Positions 27,146 to 36,057 of a DNA stretch of 64,000 nt are shown piece after piece. The first letter of the stretch is position 1. Every line of letters starts with the position of its first letter. Made by a program: the position numbers and the translations under genes. Below the pieces are notes generated by a model, which saw only the letters and a list, made by a program, of their open reading frames with translations, was not told the DNA's origin and made no database searches. Origin of the DNA: Dyadobacter sp. CY312 (GTDB lineage: Bacteria; Bacteroidota; Bacteroidia; Cytophagales; Spirosomataceae); the NCBI RefSeq assembly GCF_021390535.1, contig NZ_JAJUXG010000011.1:248001-312000 (forward strand), in the 5' to 3' direction.

Positions 27146-28993
27146 ATGTTTAAACCAAACAAACATTTTTCATCATTCCTCATGCTGGGACTAACCGTGC
27201 TTATCAGCGCGTCCGTTTTTGCCCAGCAGGCCATCCCCCTTAACGATTTGAGTGCATTCACTACAAAATCCGACAACTGGAAAATTGTAGGCGATGCCAA
27301 AGTTGACATTTACAAAGAAAACGCGCTGTCCACAACACCGGGCAAAGGCGTTTTAGCCTGTACCCATGAAAAAGGAAAATATGGCAATCAGTACGAATTG
27401 ATCTCCAATCTGAAACACGGCGATCTTGATATTGAGCTCGACTTTATGCTTGCAAAAGGATCCAATTCGGGTATCTATCTGCAAGGCAATTACGAAGTAC
27501 AGCTGTTTGACAGCTGGGGCAAAAAAACGGCCAAATACAACGACTGCGGTGGTATTTACGAACGATGGAACGACTCAAAACCAGAAGGAGAAAAAGGTTA
27601 TGAAGGCTATGCTCCACGTTACAACGTAGCAAAAGCACCTGGTTTGTGGCAGAATATTAAAATATCATATCAGGCGCCTCGCTTTGATGCAAACGGAAAA
27701 AAAACAGCGAATGCTGTATTTCTTTCTATTGTACTAAACGGCGTTACTATTCATGAAAATGTAGAAGTGAGCGGACCGACACGCGGATCACTTACGGCAG
27801 AAGATGTAGCAATGGGACCTCTTCGTTTTCAGGGTGATCATGGTTCATTGGCTATCAAAAACATCAAAATCAATAATTTTGACCAAAAGCCGGGAACGTT
27901 ATCAGACCTGAAATACAAAATTTACTACGGTGGTTTGTTGGAGACAGAAGATTTGTCCAAACATAAACCTGCTGAAACAGGGCAGTCACAAGCGCTGACC
28001 TGGGAAATCCTGAAAGAAAATAACAACTACACTTACGTGTACACCGGAAAGTTCAATGCTCCAACTGCCGGTGACTATAAATTCCGTCTTCAGGCATCAG
28101 GAAATTCTCAGCTGAAAATAGACGGCAAAGAACTGATTGGAATGGAGTGGAAAAATGTGAACGAATTCCGCCTTGGAACCATCAATCTGAAAGCTGGCGA
28201 TCACACCATTGAGATTACAAACAACAAAAGAGATGGCTGGCTGAAACCTGCATTGGGACTTTGGGTAAGTGGTCCGGGTTTCAGAGAGGTTTCTTACAAT
28301 ACAAAAAGCTCATCGTTGAGCGGTGGCGGTACAGATCCTATCCTGATTCCTGCGGCAACCAATACTGTTACACGCAGCTTCATGGATTTCAAAAAGGACG
28401 AAAATTCCAAAAGAACACGTGTAGTACATGCAGTTTCAGTGGGCAGCCCCTCCAACCTGCACTACACTTATGACCTCGACAAAGGCGCTGTATTTCAGGT
28501 TTGGCGCGGAGAGTTTCTGGATGCAACACCCATGTGGCACGACCGTGGCGATGGCTCTTCACGCCCGCGTGGTAGTGTGACCTCCCTTGGAAATGACATG
28601 GTTTTGGGTAAAATAAATGGATCGAAATGGGAATCGGATACAACCGGCAGCGGGTATCGTCCGAAAGGATATATACTGGATGATTCCGATGTGCCTACTT
28701 TCCAATATCTGGCATTCGGTTCGCCTGTTACGGATTATGTATCGGTTGTGAACAATCAGTATTTCGAACGCATTATTAAAGTGAGCAATCCTGTAAAAGG
28801 TTTGGTAGCAAGAGTAGCAGACGGTGCTTCTATCGAAAAAATCGCTGATGGATTGTATGCTGTAAACGGCAAATCGTATTACATCCAGCTCGCCGATAAA
28901 AATGTAAAACCGGAAGTTAGAAACGCAGATGGCAAACAAGAGTTGCTCATTCCTGTGAACAACGGTGAAGTAAAATACTCGATCCTATTCTGA
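27146..28993 (+). CDS. Secreted DUF1080 + PA14-like multidomain protein
   Basis: 615 residues. Signal peptide (LTVLISASVFAQ), DUF1080 domain (about 30-235: HGDLDIELDFMLAKGSNSG, YLQGNYEVQLFDSW, GPLRFQGDHGSLAIKNIKI), PA14-like carbohydrate-binding domain (about 250-375: YKIYYGGLLE, AGDYKFRLQASGNSQLKIDG, KAGDHTIEITNNKRDGWLKP) and a third domain (about 395-615: MDFKKDENSKRTRVVHAVSV, GAVFQVWRGEFLDATPMW) that I know from cytochrome-linked proteins of Bacteroidota and Planctomycetes but cannot name. Likely acts on a (keto)glycoside in the periplasm. Followed 70 nt later by the propeller-cytochrome c gene. Confidence 0.88.
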   Translation: MFKPNKHFSSFLMLGLTVLISASVFAQQAIPLNDLSAFTTKSDNWKIVGDAKVDIYKENALSTTPGKGVLACTHEKGKYGNQYELISNLKHGDLDIELDFMLAKGSNSGIYLQGNYEVQLFDSWGKKTAKYNDCGGIYERWNDSKPEGEKGYEGYAPRYNVAKAPGLWQNIKISYQAPRFDANGKKTANAVFLSIVLNGVTIHENVEVSGPTRGSLTAEDVAMGPLRFQGDHGSLAIKNIKINNFDQKPGTLSDLKYKIYYGGLLETEDLSKHKPAETGQSQALTWEILKENNNYTYVYTGKFNAPTAGDYKFRLQASGNSQLKIDGKELIGMEWKNVNEFRLGTINLKAGDHTIEITNNKRDGWLKPALGLWVSGPGFREVSYNTKSSSLSGGGTDPILIPAATNTVTRSFMDFKKDENSKRTRVVHAVSVGSPSNLHYTYDLDKGAVFQVWRGEFLDATPMWHDRGDGSSRPRGSVTSLGNDMVLGKINGSKWESDTTGSGYRPKGYILDDSDVPTFQYLAFGSPVTDYVSVVNNQYFERIIKVSNPVKGLVARVADGASIEKIADGLYAVNGKSYYIQLADKNVKPEVRNADGKQELLIPVNNGEVKYSILF

Positions 28994-29063
28994 TAAATAC
29001 AACATTAGGATATCAGCAGAAATTACGAAAGTCAATTGCTGATAGCCAATAGCTAAACATAAC

Positions 29064-31004
29064 ATGAAAAAAATTGCTCTTATAGCACTTACCCTCCTTT
29101 CCTCGCTGACAACCCTGCGCGCGCAGGAGTCTCCAAAGGAAGAGGATTTTTACAAAATTGTGACCCCAGCCATTCCGGAAGGTATCATTCTCGAAGTCGG
29201 TGGTCTTACGACTTTGCCTAACGGCTCTCTGGCTATTTCTACACGTCGTGGTGAAGTATGGATTGTAGATAACCCAACCAGCCGCACACCGCATTTTAGA
29301 AAATTCGCAACAGGACTTCACGAAATCCTTGGACTTGCTTACAAAGAAGGTGCATTGTATTGCGCACAACGTGGTGAACTCACCAAATTGATCGATAAAA
29401 ACGGTGACGGCAAAGCAGATGTTTACGAAACGGTATATGCATGGCCGCTTTCAGGACACTACCATGAATATTCTTTCGGTCCTAAACTGGCGCCAGACGG
29501 AAGTTTCTTTGTAAGTGGAAACGTAGCCTTTGGAGATGAAGAATGGTGGAGAGGTGAAAGCCGTGTTCCGGGTCGTGGGTGGATTTTCCACATTACCAAC
29601 GATGGCAAATACGAACCATATGCGACGGGAGTTCGCTCTCCTGCCGGTATCAGTATGATCAACGGAGAACTTTTCTATACCGACAACCAGGGTGACTGGA
29701 TGGGAACGGGTGGTATTTTCCAGGTAAAGAAAGGCGACTTTATGGGTCACCCAGCCGGATTGAAATGGGCTGGTTTGCCAAATTCTCCTGTGAAACTGAC
29801 AGAGAAACAATTCTTTGCTGAGCGTGACAACCGTCAGAATCGCAATGCTCAAAACCGTGCTATCAAACCTGAGAATATCGTTGACGAAAAACCAGAGTTT
29901 CTTTATCAGCTTAAAGAAAAATATGACATGGTAAGACTGCCGGCAGTTTGGTTGCCTTATGGTGTTCACGGTGTGTCTACTGCGGAGCTTATTGCTGACA
30001 ATACCAATGGAGATTTCGGTCCGTTTACGGGACAGATTTTCGTGGGCGACCAGGGACAAAGTAACATCATGCGTGTAGTTCTGGAAAAAGTAAAAGGTGA
30101 GTATCAGGGCGCTTCAATTGGTTTCCGCAGCGGTTTCCAGTCGGGTGTGTTGCGTATGGCATTTGACAAAGACGGCAGCATGTATGTTGGTGAAACAAAC
30201 CGTGGATGGGGATCGGCAGGAGATGCAAACCAGGGTTTACAACGTTTGGTTTGGAACGGCAAAATGCCTTTTGAAATGTACACGGTAAAAGCAATGCCTG
30301 ATGGTTTTGAAATTGAATTCACCATGCCGGTTGACAGAAAATCGGCGGAAGATCTGGATTCATACAAAGTAAGCAGCTACCTGTACAAACATTTCCCTGT
30401 ATACGGAAGTCCTCCTGTGAATACAGAAGAACTGACTGTAAAAGGTGTGAAACTATCGGCTGATGGCAAAAAAGTACGTGTTGTGGTGGACGGATTGCGT
30501 CAGTATTATGTGCACAAAATACAGCTTGAAGGCGTTCGTTCTGAGTCTAACTCGTGGTCGTTGGTACACCCTGATGCTTACTATACTTTGAACAATATTC
30601 CTGACGGAGAAAAACTAAAAACGACTGAGATTAAAACGACACGTTCGGGCAAGGCACAGGCGGCGGTAGAAAAAACGCCTGCAAAAGAGCATGTATCTCC
30701 GGACGGAAAAGGCAAAACTCCTGAAAAGGCAGTGGCTACAAAAGCACCAACCTGGGAGCAGATCAAACCGATCCTGGCTAAAAATACCTGTCTTGCTTGC
30801 CATACAGTAGATAAAAAAGTAGTTGGACCATCTTATCAGGATGTTGCCAAGCGTAAATATACCAACGAACAGATCGTTGATTTGATTTACAATCCTAAGC
30901 CTGAAAACTGGCCGGATTATGCAACACCAATGGCTCCAATGCCACAAGTTCCAAAGGCCGACGCAGCTAAAATTGCTGCCTGGATTAATTCTTTGGCGAA
31001 GTAA
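29064..31004 (+). CDS. Secreted beta-propeller (sorbosone dehydrogenase-like) protein with C-terminal cytochrome c domain
   Basis: 646 residues. Signal peptide (ALIALTLLSSLTTLRAQ), then a large NHL/PQQ-dehydrogenase-like propeller (about 35-400: EVGGLTTLPNGSLAISTRRG, LGLAYKEGALYCAQRGELTK, DGSFFVSGNVAFGDEEWW, GVRSPAGISMINGELFYTD, GQIFVGDQGQSNIMRV), an Ig-like linker, and a class I cytochrome c domain with CLACH near 576-580 and a later Met (MAPMPQVPKADAAKIAAWI). The layout suits oxidation of a sugar with electrons passed to heme. Together with the DUF1080 proteins this supports oxidation of a glycoside to a 3-keto form and cleavage, which is inference. Confidence 0.88.
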   Translation: MKKIALIALTLLSSLTTLRAQESPKEEDFYKIVTPAIPEGIILEVGGLTTLPNGSLAISTRRGEVWIVDNPTSRTPHFRKFATGLHEILGLAYKEGALYCAQRGELTKLIDKNGDGKADVYETVYAWPLSGHYHEYSFGPKLAPDGSFFVSGNVAFGDEEWWRGESRVPGRGWIFHITNDGKYEPYATGVRSPAGISMINGELFYTDNQGDWMGTGGIFQVKKGDFMGHPAGLKWAGLPNSPVKLTEKQFFAERDNRQNRNAQNRAIKPENIVDEKPEFLYQLKEKYDMVRLPAVWLPYGVHGVSTAELIADNTNGDFGPFTGQIFVGDQGQSNIMRVVLEKVKGEYQGASIGFRSGFQSGVLRMAFDKDGSMYVGETNRGWGSAGDANQGLQRLVWNGKMPFEMYTVKAMPDGFEIEFTMPVDRKSAEDLDSYKVSSYLYKHFPVYGSPPVNTEELTVKGVKLSADGKKVRVVVDGLRQYYVHKIQLEGVRSESNSWSLVHPDAYYTLNNIPDGEKLKTTEIKTTRSGKAQAAVEKTPAKEHVSPDGKGKTPEKAVATKAPTWEQIKPILAKNTCLACHTVDKKVVGPSYQDVAKRKYTNEQIVDLIYNPKPENWPDYATPMAPMPQVPKADAAKIAAWINSLAK

Positions 31005-31028
31005 ATTGGTAAAAATTGACATCTTAAC

Positions 31029-31060
31029 GAGGCTGCTTCATCATTGAGGCAGCCTTCTTT
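31029..31060 (+). terminator. Intrinsic terminator closing the sugar locus
   Basis: Stem AGGCTGC (31030-31036) with GCAGCCT (31049-31055), then TCTTTG. Positioned 25 nt after the propeller-cytochrome gene stop. Confidence 0.75.
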
Positions 31061-31143
31061 GTAATTATATTTGCTTAGAGCAATTTCATAGTAACTCTGA
31101 TTAGACAAAAAATTCATCAGGAAACATTCAGCTTAAATCAACA

Positions 31144-31557
31144 ATGCCAGTTTCGATACGAAAAGCAAAAATCGAAGACCTTGATGAGATTCGGACCCTT
31201 TTTCGGGATACAGTTATTACCATTAATTCGGAAAACTATAATCCCGAGGAGATTAAAGTTTGGTCGGAGTGTTATAAAAATGTCTCCAGTTGGACGAGGG
31301 ATATCCTGGAACAGCACTTTCTTGTAGCGGTATATGATACACAAATAGTTGGTTTCAGTTCAATTACTGATAATGGCTACCTTGATTTTCTATACGTTCA
31401 TAAAGAATTTCAAAGATGTGGAATTGCAAAAAAGCTACTCCATGAAATTGAGAATCGTGCTAAGGAATTATCCCTGATGGAAATTTACAGTCACGTTAGC
31501 AAAACAGCATTCCTATTTTTTCAAAAGCATGGATATAAAAAACGGAGAGCAAATTAA
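31144..31557 (+). CDS. GNAT-family N-acetyltransferase, C-terminus shifted
   Basis: GNAT acyltransferase: PVSIRKAKIEDLDEIRTLF, FLVAVYDTQIVGFSSI, YLDFLYVHKEFQRCGIAKKL (acetyl-CoA loop Q-x-x-G-I-A) and FFQKHGYKK. The frame stops at 31557 soon after HGYKK. Reading past the AAAAAA run at about 31536-31541 with one A fewer gives NGEQINRVDNIEFVNSIM and ends at 31618, which looks like a normal GNAT C-terminus (E-Q-x-N-R-x-x-N-x-E-F-x-N). So the natural gene probably spans 31144-31618 and this sequence carries a homopolymer frameshift, real or an assembly error. Substrate unknown. Confidence 0.82.
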   Translation: MPVSIRKAKIEDLDEIRTLFRDTVITINSENYNPEEIKVWSECYKNVSSWTRDILEQHFLVAVYDTQIVGFSSITDNGYLDFLYVHKEFQRCGIAKKLLHEIENRAKELSLMEIYSHVSKTAFLFFQKHGYKKRRAN

Positions 31558-31727
31558 CCGTGTTGACAACATTGAGTTTGTGAACTCAATAATGACAAAA
31601 CATATCTGCTGGGTATAACAACACCTGACTACTTATAATCTTCTGCTCCAACACCCGCTTCTCTAAAATCGTTAAAAAGCAATTTTATTGCTAAATTTCG
31701 TTACTAATGCCGTAACGCTTATTTGTA

Positions 31728-34250
31728 ATGTCATTCACTCGCAATAAATCTTTTACTGGTTCCGTCAAAGGCAAAGTACTGCTGGGCTTTCTTGTTACGT
31801 CGTTAGCACTGGGGACTTCGTGGATTATCAGCAAGCTGGCGTTTGAGAATATGCTCAGCAAACTGGAAGTTCTGTCCACACCTAACGACAAACTCAGGCT
31901 GGTAAATAAGGTTTTTAAAAACATCATCCAGCTCAACCACCTTCAGAACGCACGAACCATTGCCGGGGAATCACAGAAGGACCAGTTTCTCGCACAGTCG
32001 CGCGAACTGATGTCGACACTGGATACACTAAGCATTCTCAGTATTGATGACCCGATGCAAATCATCCGTATCGATTCCATGAAACGCATTTTGGAAACAA
32101 GAGAGCAGATATTCGGCAATTATATCAAAGTCAGATCCAAACTTGTAAGTAACCAGGATCTTTCCGACGAGGTAAAAAGTATTTCGGGACTCATTACCAC
32201 CAACAAGCGTAAACCCGACAGTACTGTGGTGAAAACCGAAAAACGAACCACTACAACCACTACTTATACAGAAGTACCTGATCCTTTTAAAAAACAAAAA
32301 GTAGAGGAAGATAAAAAGGGATTTTTCGGACGTGTATTCAGCTCAAAAAAGAATAAGAAAGAACCTGAAACGGTTCCGGCCAAAATAGTCCAGAAACAGG
32401 AAGTGAATGTGGAAGTGGACACCCTCAAAGTTGCCCCCAAAGACAGTATGATTGAGATTGTGGGCGAGGCTGTTCACGCGATTGAAAAATCACAAAAACA
32501 ACGAACAACAAGCTTTATAGATCGCGAACAGGAATTATCTTCTGCCGGCAATTCTCTTGTAAGCCAATTATTACGGGTCATGCAGGAAGTTGAAAGAGAG
32601 GTTGTTCGCCAATCGAATAACGACAGCGCGCAATCGCAAAAAATGGTAGCAGCCAGTATTGACCGTATTGAATGGGTTATGCTGGGTTTCTTCTTTCTCA
32701 CCGCACTACTCGCATATCTTATTTTTACAGACATAACAAAGAGCAACAAGTACCGAAGCGAACTCGAAGAAGCAAAAGAAGAGGCAGAGTACCACAGCAT
32801 GGCAAAACAGCGGTTTCTGTCCAACATGAGCCATGAAATTCGTACGCCGCTGCAATCGATCATTGGCTATACGGAAGCTTTGAAAACGGATGAAAAGCCG
32901 AAACAGCAGGATTTAAATAACCTGCACACGGCTTCTGAACATCTGCTTTATCTGGTAAACGAAGTACTCGATTACAGCCGGATCATTTCGGATCAGTTTA
33001 ACTTTGAAGAACGGACCTTTGCAATTACTCCTTTGCTCAATGAAGTGGTGCAAATGCTTCGCCCGACGGCAAGCCAAAAAGCACTGCAATTGACACTTGA
33101 AAACACTATTCCGGCCAATCTGCTGCTTAAAGGTGACCCTTTCAGGCTTCGCCAGATTTTGTACAATTTATTGACAAACGCAATAAAATTTACGGATGAG
33201 GGTGAGGTAAAACTCCGTGCTTCAGCAAAGGAAAGAGAGAATGCTATAGTAATTCATTTTGAAGTGGCCGATACCGGAATAGGTCTTTCTGCCGAACAAG
33301 CGCAACGGGTATTCAATCAATTTGAACAGGCCGATCCAACCATTTCAAGACGTTTTGGAGGTACAGGGCTAGGTTTGAGTATTGTCAAATCGCTGGTGGA
33401 AGGTATGGATGGAAATATCCGTGTGGAAAGTAGTTTAGGAAAAGGAACCACATTTTTTGTCAATATTATTCTTACCCAGGCCGATACTCCTCTCGCAGAA
33501 GAAGAAAATAAGGTGCAAAAGGTGTATGACATACAAGGCAAAGCCTGGCTCGTGGACGACGACACATTCATTCTTAAATGGTGCTCATCCGTGTTAGATA
33601 TGTATCAGGTTGAGCATGAATGTTTTTCTTCTCCCGAAGAAGTCTTGAATCAACCATGGGACGATGATGTAAAATTCGTGCTTACGGACATGCGAATGCC
33701 GGGAATGAACGGTGCGGAATTGTGTGCACGCCTGCGTGAAACTGCCTCAGCAGATGTTAAATTCTATGTTCTTACGGCGCAGGCGCTTCCCGAAGAACGT
33801 AGTAAACTTCTTGGTATGGGATTTGATGGTATTCTTATGAAGCCATTTCACTCCAACCAACTCTTAGAACTTTTGGAAAAATCGACTGTAAAAAAGCAAC
33901 CGGATAGCCCCGCCCTAGATTTATCGGTACTGAGTGCCATGACGTTCGGTGATGATACCATGATGCGGGAAATCCTGGAAATATTCGTGAAAGATTCCCG
34001 TGAGGACATCACAAAACTTAAAGAGATGCTCGACAATTCCGAAATTCCGGAAATGCACGAGCTCATGCACCGCATGGCAGGGCGTACAGGGCAAATCGGA
34101 GCCAGAGAAGTATCAGCCAGTTTCCGCTTTTATGAAATTGCGATCAGAGATGGGAAAGAAATTTCAGCCCGTGAAATAAGTGAGCTTATAACACAGGCAG
34201 CTTCCGTAATAGATCAGGTTGAAGAGAAAGCACTCTCCTACTCAATGTGA
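31728..34250 (+). CDS. Membrane-bound hybrid histidine kinase (HisKA-HATPase-REC-Hpt)
   Basis: 840 residues. Membrane helix about 17-37 (VLLGFLVTSLALGTSWII), a helical sensor region (about 40-310) with an unusual Lys/Glu/Thr-rich insert around 165-225 (KKQKVEEDKKGFFGRVFSS), second membrane helix about 312-332, HisKA with FLSNMSHEIRTPLQSIIGY (phospho-His 369), HATPase (NLLTNAIKFTDEG, DTGIGLSAEQAQRVF, RFGGTGLGLSIVKSL), receiver with LTDMRMPGMNG (Asp 654), and Hpt with MHRMAGRTGQIG (His 781). A complete phosphorelay in one chain. Its 3' end overlaps by 13 nt the convergent sigma-54 regulator, its probable phosphoryl target. Confidence 0.95.
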   Translation: MSFTRNKSFTGSVKGKVLLGFLVTSLALGTSWIISKLAFENMLSKLEVLSTPNDKLRLVNKVFKNIIQLNHLQNARTIAGESQKDQFLAQSRELMSTLDTLSILSIDDPMQIIRIDSMKRILETREQIFGNYIKVRSKLVSNQDLSDEVKSISGLITTNKRKPDSTVVKTEKRTTTTTTYTEVPDPFKKQKVEEDKKGFFGRVFSSKKNKKEPETVPAKIVQKQEVNVEVDTLKVAPKDSMIEIVGEAVHAIEKSQKQRTTSFIDREQELSSAGNSLVSQLLRVMQEVEREVVRQSNNDSAQSQKMVAASIDRIEWVMLGFFFLTALLAYLIFTDITKSNKYRSELEEAKEEAEYHSMAKQRFLSNMSHEIRTPLQSIIGYTEALKTDEKPKQQDLNNLHTASEHLLYLVNEVLDYSRIISDQFNFEERTFAITPLLNEVVQMLRPTASQKALQLTLENTIPANLLLKGDPFRLRQILYNLLTNAIKFTDEGEVKLRASAKERENAIVIHFEVADTGIGLSAEQAQRVFNQFEQADPTISRRFGGTGLGLSIVKSLVEGMDGNIRVESSLGKGTTFFVNIILTQADTPLAEEENKVQKVYDIQGKAWLVDDDTFILKWCSSVLDMYQVEHECFSSPEEVLNQPWDDDVKFVLTDMRMPGMNGAELCARLRETASADVKFYVLTAQALPEERSKLLGMGFDGILMKPFHSNQLLELLEKSTVKKQPDSPALDLSVLSAMTFGDDTMMREILEIFVKDSREDITKLKEMLDNSEIPEMHELMHRMAGRTGQIGAREVSASFRFYEIAIRDGKEISAREISELITQAASVIDQVEEKALSYSM

Positions 34251-35611
34251 TATTTCTCGATTTTATAGTACAGCGTTTTTCTGTCGATATTAAGCAACTT
34301 GGCTGCTTTGCTTTTGTTGTATCGCACCTCTTGTAACACCTTCTCAATCATTTCCTTTTCATGGGTTTCCTGTAACGCTTTCAGATCCGACCCGGCAGAC
34401 TTAGGCGTTTCTTCAAGTGAAGATATCATTTCGGCAGGAAGCGCGTTCAATGTCGCAACTTCCTCCTTGGAAAGCAAGACAAGCCTTTTAATGACATTAT
34501 TAAGTTCGCGTAAATTACCTGGCCAATCATATTTTTGAAATACATCCATCACTTCTTTGGATAAGCTCTGGACGTTTCTATCCAGTTCCTCATTTGCCTT
34601 GTCCACAAAATGTTGGATAAAAATAGGCAGATCTTCACCTCTTCGTCTCAATGGAGGCACTTCTATTTTAAACTCATTAAGGCGGTGGTAGAGGTCATCC
34701 CGAAAATCTCCATTTGCAGAACTCGCCATCAGGTCTTCATTGGTGGCAGCTATCAGCCTCACATCCACTTTTACATACTGCGTGCTCCCAATCGGAACAA
34801 TGATCCTTTCCTGTAATGCTCTCAGCAATTTAATCTGAACATCATATCCAAGATTACCAATTTCATCCAGAAACAGCGTACCACCATCTGCCGCCTCGAA
34901 CTGGCCAATTTTATCCTGCAAAGCACCTGTAAACGCGCCCTTTTTATGACCAAACAATTCGCTGGCTGCCAGATCTTTGGACAGGGATCCACAATCGATT
35001 GCTACGAAAGGCCCTTTGCTTCTCTTGCTGAGTCTGTGAATGGATTTGGCTACATGTTCTTTCCCCGTACCGCTTTCTCCCAGCACAATCACAGACATAT
35101 CTGTTGGTGCCACCAGCCTTACATACTCATATAGCTGTTTGGAAATTTTGCTTTTCCCTTCAATAAAGTCTGCCGTTAAATTTTCAGGTTTCTTACCCGT
35201 CCTGGCTGGTGCAGCCGACTGCGACGCTGGTGCGGAAGATTTTTGCAGAGCTTCCCCCAGCACCATTAACAGCTCTTCGGGATGCACCGGTTTTGTTATA
35301 TAGTCAAATGCTCCGTTTTGCATGGCGTTCACCGCTGTACGCACGTCATGAAAACTTGTCATCACAAATGCCGGCGTCCTGATTCCGTCACTGCGAAGCT
35401 GTTTCAGAAAGTCAACAGAATTTCCGTCCGGCAGACGATAATCAAGCATCAGAACCTCAAAAGGATCATTATCATCCAAACTTTTTACCAATGCAGCCTT
35501 TGCTTCTTTTATATTGGAACAGACCTGAACCTGATGCCCGTGCTTGCCCAAAAAAGAACTTAGCAATTTGGAAAAAGTTGTGTCGTCTTCAAGAAGCAGC
35601 AAATGAGCCAT
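34238..35611 (-). CDS. Sigma-54-dependent NtrC/AtoC-type response regulator
   Basis: 457 residues. Receiver (about 1-125): LLLEDDTTFSKLL, VLMLDYRLPDGNS with phospho-Asp, AFVMTSFHD, DYITKPVHPEEL. AAA+ domain (about 150-390): Walker A VLGESGTGKEHVA, sigma-54 loop HKKGAFTGALQDK, Walker B DGGTLFLDEIGNL, sensor LIAATNEDL, arginine finger region YHRLNEFKIEVPPLRRR. C-terminal Fis HTH (about 415-455): EKVLQEVRYNKSKAAKLLNI, TLYYKIEKY. Activates genes from -24/-12 promoters with sigma-54. Convergent and overlapping with the hybrid kinase. Confidence 0.96.
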   Translation of the reverse strand: MAHLLLLEDDTTFSKLLSSFLGKHGHQVQVCSNIKEAKAALVKSLDDNDPFEVLMLDYRLPDGNSVDFLKQLRSDGIRTPAFVMTSFHDVRTAVNAMQNGAFDYITKPVHPEELLMVLGEALQKSSAPASQSAAPARTGKKPENLTADFIEGKSKISKQLYEYVRLVAPTDMSVIVLGESGTGKEHVAKSIHRLSKRSKGPFVAIDCGSLSKDLAASELFGHKKGAFTGALQDKIGQFEAADGGTLFLDEIGNLGYDVQIKLLRALQERIIVPIGSTQYVKVDVRLIAATNEDLMASSANGDFRDDLYHRLNEFKIEVPPLRRRGEDLPIFIQHFVDKANEELDRNVQSLSKEVMDVFQKYDWPGNLRELNNVIKRLVLLSKEEVATLNALPAEMISSLEETPKSAGSDLKALQETHEKEMIEKVLQEVRYNKSKAAKLLNIDRKTLYYKIEKYHIE

Positions 35612-35684
35612 GTTTGTAAGATAATTTTAAAAGAATATTTGACTTAACGATCCGGAAAAATGTAAAATTATAAAATCTAACGCC

Positions 35685-35714
35685 AAAAAGCCGGAGAAAT
35701 AATCTCCGGCTTTT
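35685..35714 (-). terminator. Intrinsic terminator of the small secreted protein gene
   Basis: Perfect stem AAAAGCCGGAGA (35686-35697) with TCTCCGGCTTTT (35703-35714), 5-nt loop. On the minus strand it follows the stop at 35749 and ends in a T-run; it also separates this gene from the sigma-54 regulator starting at 35611. Confidence 0.88.
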
Positions 35715-35748
35715 ATCCGTTACAATTTTTCGAGTAAACTTCATCAGT

Positions 35749-36057
35749 TTATTCTACTTTTTTGCCGTCTTTATCTAGATTAACTGTGGAAGTTTCTTCA
35801 CCTTTTTTAAGTGAGATTTCGAAATGCTGGGAGTTGTCTTCTTTTGTAACAAGAAAAGCTCCTGTTACTTCCCAGCCCGCATAGGCGTCCCCTGCCAATG
35901 TGGTTTTAACTGCTTCCGGCAGGTCTTCCGGTTTAACGGCTACTTTTTCCTGCGTAACGGTAATGACTGTACCTGTTGTTTCTGTAAATGTGTTTGCCTG
36001 AACAGAAGCGAATGATATAAGTGATAAGGCGAATGCCGAGACAATTAGCTTTTTCAT
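35749..36057 (-). CDS. Small secreted protein, PepSY-like
   Basis: 102 residues. Signal peptide (LIVSAFALSLISFASVQA), then VITVTQEKVAVKPEDLPEAV, KTTLAGDAYAGWEVTGAFLV, FEISLKKGEETSTVNLDKDG. The pattern of D-L-P-x-A-V-K followed by a Trp-containing strand and a Lys-rich beta hairpin recalls the PepSY-like/BLIP-like small periplasmic proteins of Bacteroidota. Likely periplasmic; role unknown. Stands alone with its own terminator. Confidence 0.78.
   Translation of the reverse strand: MKKLIVSAFALSLISFASVQANTFTETTGTVITVTQEKVAVKPEDLPEAVKTTLAGDAYAGWEVTGAFLVTKEDNSQHFEISLKKGEETSTVNLDKDGKKVE

Noticed and set aside
28993-29064. Short hairpin (ATCAGCA/TGCTGAT) between the DUF1080 and propeller genes
   Set aside because: Only 7 bp with a long loop and no T-run; not enough to call a terminator.
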